Positions 1-4,750 of a stretch of 7,477 nucleotides of DNA are shown one piece after another (positions within the stretch are counted from its first letter, which is position 1; each line of letters starts with the position of its first letter). The notes under the pieces are model-generated. The model ran no database searches, was not told the origin of the DNA, and saw nothing but the letters and a program-made list of their open reading frames with translations. Source of the stretch: Bacteroidota bacterium (GTDB taxonomy: Bacteria; Bacteroidota; Bacteroidia; Sphingobacteriales; Sphingobacteriaceae). The translations under genes were made by a program, and so were the position numbers. The stretch spans positions 1 to 7,477 of the forward strand of contig JABDEQ010000101.1 of the NCBI GenBank assembly GCA_013286985.1. Direction: 5' to 3'.

Positions 1-8
1 AACAAACA

Positions 9-1598
9 ATGAAAGTAAATTTAACAAAGTTCAAATCGCTCAGTTCAGTCCGACAACTGACACGTGAGAAATGGGCGCTTGGAGCAACCATTTTTGGAGG
101 AAAAATGATCGGCCTGGGGCTGGTTGTTTTAGCCATGCTGATTTTGCCAGGCCTTATCGGTACATCAGCACACGCCGCGGCAACCCCACCAAAACCAACT
201 GATCTGGAAACATCAATGATGAATTCAATCGATACAGTTTGGACATTGGTTGCAGCGTTTTTAGTGTTTGCCATGCAGGCGGGTTTCGTAATGCTTGAAG
301 CCGGTTTTGCCCGCAAGCGCGAAACAGTAAACGTATTAATGGAATGTATTTTTGATACTTGCTTATGCGGTGTATTGTTTTACGCTATAGGTTACGCATT
401 TATGTTTAGCACAGGTAACGGATTTATCGGTTATCATTGGTTTTTCCTTCAGGGAACTCCTGATCTATACCCTGGCACCGGCGTTCCGGTAATTGCGCAT
501 TGGATATTCCAATATGCTTTTGCTGATACTTGCTCAACTGTGGTTTCAGGAGCGATGATTGGCCGTACCGGTTTCCGTGGCGATATTCTTTACAGTATAG
601 GTATTACAGGATTTATTTATCCAATTATAGGTCACTGGGCCTGGGGACCTGATGGCTGGTTAGCTACCATGGGTACTGCCGGACATTTCTTCACCAGCTT
701 AGGACAAGGTTTCCGCGATTTTGCAGGTTCAACTGTGGTTCACACCATTGGTGGTATGGCATCATTAGCAGGAGCGGTAGTTTTAGGGCCACGGATAGGG
801 CGAATATTTGCACGGGACGGCGGTGGTATGCCTCCGGGCCACAATTTGCCAATGGCTGCTGTAGGTGGTTTCATCCTATGGTTTGGCTGGTATGGTTTTA
901 ACCCGGGCAGTACACTTTCAGCTATGGATGCTATAGGCATAGGCCGTGTTGCTACCAACACTACGCTTGCAGCTTGCGGTGGCGGTATAACAGCTATGTT
1001 TGCTGCACTTTGGTGGGGTGAAACAAAAACTAAATTTGATTTAGGATTTACCGTTAACGGCTTCCTTGCAGGTTTGGTTGCTATTACCTGCCCTTGTTAC
1101 TGGGTGAGCCCGCTTGGCGCAACTATATTAGGTGGCGTTGCTGGTTTCGTAGTATTTGGTGGTGTTAAATTATTGGAATACTTACGTATTGATGATCCAA
1201 TCGGAGCTGTTCCGGTACACGGTTTTGCCGGTATCTGGGGTACATTATCATTAGGTTTATTTGCAACAGGCGAATTTGGAGTTACCGGCCCTTATGGCGC
1301 CGACAATTCTGCACCTAACCTGGTAAAAGGATTATTTTACGGAGGCGATGCCAGTATATTGAAGGCACAGGCCATAGGTACATTTACTATTGCTATAGCA
1401 GTATTTGTTGTAACCTGGATTATGATGAAGGCGGTTATGATGCTGCCACATCCATGGAAACTGCGTGTTGAAGAGAAAGGTGAAACAGGAGCAGGAGGTT
1501 TGGATATGTTCGATCACGGTATCGACGCATACCCTGCACAGGATGATGACATCAGTTTAAGCGGCCTGTTTGAAAAAGGCGCTAAGGTTACCGCTTAA
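9..1598 (+). CDS. amt: Ammonium transporter, Amt/MEP/Rh family
   Basis: Inner-membrane channel that conducts ammonium/ammonia into the cytoplasm, 529 residues. Seen: a positively charged N-terminus, a hydrophobic stretch at about residues 34-52 ending in AHA-A (probable signal peptidase site near 56), then Amt blocks. The block DFAGSTVVH carries D237 and pore His245; VPVHGFAGIWG carries the second pore His404. WFGWYGFNPGS holds W294, F297 and S301, and HWAWG holds W212; together with F171 these match the recruitment-site and phenylalanine-gate residues of E. coli AmtB. The C-terminal GLDMFDHGIDAY motif (497-508), which couples the trimer and contacts PII proteins in the family, is intact. It is longer than E. 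coli AmtB because of the N-terminal extension and loop insertions. The start is ATG at 9; only eight upstream bases are visible and they are open in frame, so a further upstream start cannot be excluded. An in-frame ATG at 105, preceded by GGAGG at 96-100, is an alternative. No glnK gene is visible. Confidence 0.96.
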   Translation: MKVNLTKFKSLSSVRQLTREKWALGATIFGGKMIGLGLVVLAMLILPGLIGTSAHAAATPPKPTDLETSMMNSIDTVWTLVAAFLVFAMQAGFVMLEAGFARKRETVNVLMECIFDTCLCGVLFYAIGYAFMFSTGNGFIGYHWFFLQGTPDLYPGTGVPVIAHWIFQYAFADTCSTVVSGAMIGRTGFRGDILYSIGITGFIYPIIGHWAWGPDGWLATMGTAGHFFTSLGQGFRDFAGSTVVHTIGGMASLAGAVVLGPRIGRIFARDGGGMPPGHNLPMAAVGGFILWFGWYGFNPGSTLSAMDAIGIGRVATNTTLAACGGGITAMFAALWWGETKTKFDLGFTVNGFLAGLVAITCPCYWVSPLGATILGGVAGFVVFGGVKLLEYLRIDDPIGAVPVHGFAGIWGTLSLGLFATGEFGVTGPYGADNSAPNLVKGLFYGGDASILKAQAIGTFTIAIAVFVVTWIMMKAVMMLPHPWKLRVEEKGETGAGGLDMFDHGIDAYPAQDDDISLSGLFEKGAKVTA

Positions 1599-1620
1599 TT
1601 TGTAGCCCATAATATTATAG

Positions 1621-1692
1621 CCCTTGTGCGATTGGTTAAATTAATCAATTTTCCATCCGCAACAACCAATTGCACAAGGGTTTCTTTATTTT
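1621..1692 (+). terminator. Intrinsic terminator of amt
   Basis: A 17-bp stem (1621-1637 with 1664-1680, one G-U wobble) has the GC-rich base CCCTTGTGC/GCACAAGGG and a 26-nt loop. It is followed directly by the T-rich tract TTTCTTTATTTT. It lies 22 bp after the amt stop codon, so amt transcription probably ends here and the porin gene needs its own promoter. The loop-side part of the left arm can also pair with 1641-1649. Confidence 0.88.
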
Positions 1693-1721
1693 ATTAGTAT
1701 AAAAATTATTAAAGCTAACTG

Positions 1722-1747
1722 CTGAATTAAACCGCCATTTAATTCAG
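1722..1747. promoter_or_regulatory. Perfect 10-bp inverted repeat upstream of the porin gene
   Basis: CTGAATTAAA (1722-1731) and TTTAATTCAG (1738-1747) are perfect inverted repeats around the 6-nt spacer CCGCCA. No T tract follows, so it is not a simple terminator. It lies 80 bp before the porin start and could be a regulator-binding site or a 5' leader hairpin. A 12-bp AT palindrome (AATTTTAAAATT, 1769-1780) lies further downstream. Near-matches to the Bacteroidota -7 box TAnnTTTG occur at 1767-1774 and 1802-1809, each with the final G missing, so no promoter can be fixed. The function is inferred. Confidence 0.45.
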
Positions 1748-1827
1748 GTAGGGATATTCTATGCAATAAATTTTAAAATTCAATCAATCAAACCAAACTA
1801 TTAATTTTTCCTTATCAAACAATTGTC

Positions 1828-2943
1828 ATGAAAAAAAGACTTTTACTTTTAAGCTTATCTGCTGCTACACTTTTAACTTACAAAGCTCAGGCAGCTGTTA
1901 CTTTGCCAACCGACACTGGCAAAACAGCAGCGGCTCCTGCGGCTCCAGCAGCTCCGGCTCCGGCACCTGATGCGCCTTTGGTGTTTTCGGGTTCGGTAGA
2001 TACTTATTACAAATATGATTTTTCGGGCCACCCAAACATCCCAACAAGCTTTGCCTCTGATCAGAATTCAATATCTATCGGCATGATTGATCTGGGTTTG
2101 AAAAAAACAGTAGGTAATGCATCATTTGTTGGCGAATTATCATTCGGCCCGCGTAATGATCAGTCTATCCCAACTGCCGGATATCATATCCAAAACTTAT
2201 ATGTAAATTATAATCTTACATCTAAGTTTAGCTTAACAATGGGTTATATGTCAACCTTTATTGGGTATGAAGTAATATCGCCTGCGGCTAACTTTAACTA
2301 CTCAACTTCGTACTTGTTTACAAATGGACCTTTCCAGAATGCCGGCTTTAAAGCTACTTACGCATTTTCTGATAAGGTTAGTTTAATGGCCGGTATTTTT
2401 AACGACTATTGGAATACCTATAAATCGGCCGACAGGGTTAATACCTTTGGCGCGCAGTTAACAGTAACTCCTGTTAAAAACTGGACCGCTTACATTAACT
2501 TTATATCGGGCCCATCAAACGGAACTGAAATCGACCTTACTACTGCCTATCAAATTACTGATGCCTTTAAACTGGGCTTAAATGCTGCTGATTTTTCAGC
2601 CTCAAACGGTTTTACCGGTGGTTTTGCCGGTGTTGCCCTTTATCCTCAGTTAGCGGTATCTAAAGTGGTTACTTTAGGTTTAAGAGGTGAGTATTTTAAA
2701 GACAAAGCAGGTACCTATGGCGCTCCTGTAGCTCAAGGTGGTGCCGGTTTAGTTGCCGGTCCGCTGCCTGGTGATGACGTAACCGGAATTACTTTTACTG
2801 CGAATATTAAGGCAGGTCCGTTAACACTTATTCCTGAAATAAGATTTGACAATACTTCTAAAAGTGACATATTTACTAACAGCAGTAATGTGGCTACAAG
2901 CTCAGCTTCACAGTTTGTACTTGCAGCCGTGTATGCTTTCTAA
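1828..2943 (+). CDS. Putative outer-membrane beta-barrel porin (BBP2/OmpL-like)
   Basis: Predicted outer-membrane protein of 371 residues. Seen: a typical signal peptide (MKKR, a leucine-rich core, then YKAQA-A, cleavage near residue 22), an Ala/Pro-rich linker at 33-50, and then repeated amphipathic beta strands with alternating aromatic residues. The first strand begins SGSVDTYYKYDF (54-65), a pattern I associate with the putative beta-barrel porin-2 family (BBP2), and the protein ends in FVLAAVYAF. A terminal Phe with alternating hydrophobics is the usual signal for the BAM assembly machinery. The family is thought to form diffusion pores; substrate is not readable from sequence. It follows the ammonium transporter, which suggests a role in passage of small nitrogen compounds across the outer membrane, but terminators on both sides argue for a separate transcript. 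The start is the only ATG that gives a good signal peptide. There is no Shine-Dalgarno sequence, as is usual in Bacteroidota. Barrel prediction is secure; the family name less so. Confidence 0.85.
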   Translation: MKKRLLLLSLSAATLLTYKAQAAVTLPTDTGKTAAAPAAPAAPAPAPDAPLVFSGSVDTYYKYDFSGHPNIPTSFASDQNSISIGMIDLGLKKTVGNASFVGELSFGPRNDQSIPTAGYHIQNLYVNYNLTSKFSLTMGYMSTFIGYEVISPAANFNYSTSYLFTNGPFQNAGFKATYAFSDKVSLMAGIFNDYWNTYKSADRVNTFGAQLTVTPVKNWTAYINFISGPSNGTEIDLTTAYQITDAFKLGLNAADFSASNGFTGGFAGVALYPQLAVSKVVTLGLRGEYFKDKAGTYGAPVAQGGAGLVAGPLPGDDVTGITFTANIKAGPLTLIPEIRFDNTSKSDIFTNSSNVATSSASQFVLAAVYAF

Positions 2944-2964
2944 ATCTTAATAACAATTTTATTT

Positions 2965-3002
2965 AAAAGCCGTGCTGATTTATCAGTGCGGCTTTTATCT
3001 TT
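2965..3002 (+). terminator. Intrinsic terminator of the porin gene
   Basis: A 14-bp stem pairs 2965-2978 (AAAAGCCGTGCTGA) with 2983-2996 (TCAGTGCGGCTTTT), including two G-U wobbles, around the tetraloop TTTA, and is followed by the T-rich TATCTTT. It starts 21 bp after the porin stop. The stem occupies the space before the next gene, so that gene's promoter must overlap it or the gene depends on readthrough. A near -7 box, TATCTTTA (2996-3003), lies on its right edge. Confidence 0.82.
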
Positions 3003-3007
3003 ATAAC

Positions 3008-3592
3008 ATGAAAACATTATTACTTACGCTGTTTAGCATATTACTGGTCAAAGTTTCATCGGCACAAAGCGATTTGCTATCGTTTGATGAGCATAATAAA
3101 TATATCTATTACCAGGTAGTTGATATGCCGGCTATGTCTGTTGATACTTTGCATGCCCGTGGATTGAACTTTTTAAAGGCCAGCTATGCTAAGATGAAAG
3201 TAAAACCAGCCGGAGTAAATAATTTGAACGGACAGGGTAAGTTTTTGGTTTATGGCGGCTTATCGGTACTGAAACACGAGAAGGGTGAAATTGATTATGT
3301 TTTAAATGTTGAGTTTAAAGATCAAAAATACCGGTTTTGGTTTACTGATTTTACGTTTACCCCTTATGAGCGCGACCGTTATAATAATTATGTCCCTAAG
3401 CTGGGTACAGTTATTCCGTTAGAGAGTGCGCAGGATAAATTAGATAAGAAAGATGCTACCGGCTATTTGGATGAAGCGGGCGCATTTTGCAAGCAATTTG
3501 CTGATGGCTTAAAGCAATATATACTGCATGTTCCGGTTGCTGCGCCGAAAAAAGAAGAAAATACCAAAAAAGTGGTGACAGACAAGTGGTAA
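3008..3592 (+). CDS. Exported protein of unknown function, DUF4468-like
   Basis: Product of 194 residues, exported but of unknown function. Seen: a clear signal peptide (MKTLLLTLFSILLVKVSSAQ, cleavage near residue 20 before SDLL). A compact alpha/beta domain follows, with the block GQGKFLVYGG (75-84), a strand IDYVLNVEFKDQKYRFWFTDFTFTPY (95-120) and a C-terminal helix around 152-172. The tail is rich in Lys and Glu (180-194). The succession of a GKG-like turn, an 'xxY.L.VEFKD.KYRF...F' strand pair and a late helix resembles DUF4468, a TBP-like-fold domain common in exported Bacteroidota proteins; this assignment is from memory and moderate. The ATG at 3008 is chosen over an upstream in-frame GTG at 2972, because that GTG lies inside the porin terminator and would put twelve residues ahead of the signal peptide. 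No cysteine follows the signal peptide, so it is not a lipoprotein. Confidence 0.8.
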   Translation: MKTLLLTLFSILLVKVSSAQSDLLSFDEHNKYIYYQVVDMPAMSVDTLHARGLNFLKASYAKMKVKPAGVNNLNGQGKFLVYGGLSVLKHEKGEIDYVLNVEFKDQKYRFWFTDFTFTPYERDRYNNYVPKLGTVIPLESAQDKLDKKDATGYLDEAGAFCKQFADGLKQYILHVPVAAPKKEENTKKVVTDKW

Positions 3593-3761
3593 GTTAAAGA
3601 CACAATGTTGCATTTGTTTGTCATTTTATTAATAAACTAAGCCTATAGGTGTAAAATATACAACTAACTATATAGTTGATTGAAAGAATATCAAAAGTAT
3701 AACTTTTAGCAATATTAAATATTTTGAAATCGTTTAATATTAAAATTAAATTTCAATCACT
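3593..3761. other. AT-rich intergenic region with short inverted repeats upstream of tonB
   Basis: This 169-bp gap has no plausible gene. It holds a perfect 12-bp palindrome AACTATATAGTT (3666-3677), a small hairpin AAAAGT/ACTTTT (3693-3698 with 3702-3707), and a perfect 9-bp inverted repeat AATATTAAA/TTTAATATT (3711-3719 with 3733-3741). A weak bulged hairpin followed by TCATTTTATT (about 3599-3630) might end the upstream gene. The tonB promoter should lie here, but no exact TAnnTTTG box was found; TAACTTTT (3700-3707) is the nearest. In such AT-rich DNA some of these palindromes may be chance. Confidence 0.4.
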
Positions 3762-4589
3762 ATGCTTATCTCAAAATTTGATTTGTACAGGACCGAGTGG
3801 CTCGATCTTGTATTTGAAAACCGCAACAAGTCTTACGGCGCTTATGAATTAAGGCAGCATCATGGCAGCAACATGGTTAAGGCTATGGGGATTACCTTTT
3901 TAACCATCTCAGTTGCTTTTGGCGCAAGCTTACTGTTTTCAAAACAGCCGGAAGCAATTAAACCTCCCAATGAGACAGTTATTACCGTAATTCAGCCTCC
4001 GGTTACCGCTATAAAACCTCCGGAGGTAACTAAACCAGAAAAGCCATTAAAAGCCGAAGTTGAAAAACCTGTAAAAATGACTCAGAACCTGCCACCGGTT
4101 GTCGCTCCTGACCCGGTAGCTATGGAACCAGTGAAAATCGTCGACCTAAATGGCGCCATTGGCCCAAAAACTACAGAAGGCCCTGCTGGCCCTGTTAACG
4201 TACCTCCAGCATCGGTAACTACCAGTAGTAGCGGTACTGCTCCTGCAACTGACAATGTTATACATAATATTGGGGATGGGATCGATGTGATGCCTGAGCC
4301 CGTTGGTGGTGCGGCAGCATGGGCGAAGTTTTTACAGAAAAATTTAAGATTCCCGGCTGTTGCCCAGGAAGAAGGAGAAAGCGGCAGAGTAATAGTAAGC
4401 TTTGTGATTGAGAAAGATGGTAGTTTATCAAATATAGTTGTCGAAAGGCCTGCCGGACACGGATTTGACGAAGAGGCAATGCGCGTTTTGAAATTAGCCA
4501 AGGCATGGAAACCCGGCAAGCAAAACGGACAGCCCGTTCGTGTTCGTTATATGATACCTATAAATTTCCAATTAGCTAACGGCGACTAA
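3762..4589 (+). CDS. tonB: TonB family energy transducer
   Basis: Protein of 275 residues that spans the periplasm and passes energy from an ExbB/ExbD motor in the inner membrane to TonB-dependent outer-membrane receptors. Seen in order: a cytoplasmic N-terminus with LDLVFENRNKSYGAYELR (14-31), a motif typical of Bacteroidota TonB; one membrane helix (about 40-59); a Pro/Lys/Glu/Val-rich periplasmic linker (67-125) and a more flexible Gly/Ser/Thr part (130-165); and a C-terminal TonB domain (about 183-271). That domain includes RFPAVAQEEGESGRVIVSF, EKDGSL, the helix FDEEAMRVLKLAKAWKPGKQNG and the terminal strand VRVRYMIPINFQ, which in the family pairs with the receptor TonB box. The length is usual for Bacteroidota. 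No exbB, exbD or receptor gene is in view, so it may be a stand-alone paralogue; Bacteroidota usually encode several, and its partners cannot be named. It is flanked by an AT-rich leader and a strong terminator structure, so it is probably monocistronic. Confidence 0.93.
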   Translation: MLISKFDLYRTEWLDLVFENRNKSYGAYELRQHHGSNMVKAMGITFLTISVAFGASLLFSKQPEAIKPPNETVITVIQPPVTAIKPPEVTKPEKPLKAEVEKPVKMTQNLPPVVAPDPVAMEPVKIVDLNGAIGPKTTEGPAGPVNVPPASVTTSSSGTAPATDNVIHNIGDGIDVMPEPVGGAAAWAKFLQKNLRFPAVAQEEGESGRVIVSFVIEKDGSLSNIVVERPAGHGFDEEAMRVLKLAKAWKPGKQNGQPVRVRYMIPINFQLANGD

Positions 4590-4591
4590 TT

Positions 4592-4712
4592 AAGCGGAAA
4601 GCTATTAATAGAGCCTAAAGCTGAAAGCTTAAAGCAAAAAGCCATTTTAGGCAAAGCTTTAGGCTTTCGGCTTTAAGCTTTCAGCTTTTTCCTTTCCTTT
4701 CCGCTTTTTTTT
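4592..4712 (+). terminator. Large nested terminator hairpin after tonB
   Basis: Three nested pairings are visible. The outer stem is AAGCGGAAAG (4592-4601) with CTTTCCGCTT (4697-4706), a perfect 10 bp. The main stem is 4617-4635 with 4670-4688, a perfect 19 bp. The inner stem is AAAGCC (4638-4643) with GGCTTT (4662-4667). Eight T residues follow at 4705-4712, overlapping the foot of the outer stem. The structure starts two bases after the tonB stop codon. It most simply serves as the tonB terminator, although it is far larger than needed and its arms are made of heptad repeats. Confidence 0.72.
4610..4688. repeat. Inverted pair of five-unit heptanucleotide arrays
   Basis: The left array (4610-4644) is five 7-nt units of form AAAGCNN: AGAGCCT, AAAGCTG, AAAGCTT, AAAGCAA, AAAGCCA; only the first departs from the core, by one base. 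The right array (4654-4688) is five units of the complementary form NNGCTTT: AAGCTTT, AGGCTTT, CGGCTTT, AAGCTTT, CAGCTTT. A 9-nt spacer (TTTTAGGCA) separates them. The best pairing is shifted by one unit, left unit 2 with right unit 5. An alternative 10-bp pairing (4612-4621 with 4656-4665) shares bases with it, so the arms can pair in more than one register. Confidence 0.8.
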
Positions 4713-4721
4713 CTAATTTTG
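4693..4721 (+). promoter_or_regulatory. Probable purL promoter
   Basis: TAATTTTG at 4714-4721 matches exactly the Bacteroidota primary-sigma -7 consensus TAnnTTTG. The -33 position has only a weak candidate, TTTC at 4693-4696, 17 nt upstream, in place of TTTG. Transcription would start near 4726-4730 and leave a leader of about 20-25 nt before the TTG start at 4751. The promoter directly abuts the T tract of the preceding terminator. The call rests on the -7 match and its position. Confidence 0.5.
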
Positions 4722-4750
4722 TGCTTCCTTTCAAATAAAACAATAATAAA

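Noticed and set aside
740..1517. Reverse-strand frames of 73 and 61 codons inside amt
   Set aside because: They are antisense to conserved Amt motifs with no independent support.
2972..3007. GTG at 2972 as start of the DUF4468-like gene
   Set aside because: It sits inside the porin terminator stem and would place twelve residues before an otherwise perfect signal peptide; ATG at 3008 is better.
4082..4519. Two reverse-strand frames (145 and 82 codons) inside tonB
   Set aside because: Both are opposite the TonB linker and C-terminal domain and are low-complexity; the + strand frame is clearly TonB.
4610..4688. CRISPR array
   Set aside because: Units of 7 nt without unique spacers and arranged as an inverted pair are not CRISPR repeats.
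4586..4718. CTAATT copies as a target-site duplication
   Set aside because: The right copy forms part of the likely -7 box and is six bases away from the inverted-repeat end; a 6-bp AT-rich match can be chance. Kept only as a speculative point in a finding.
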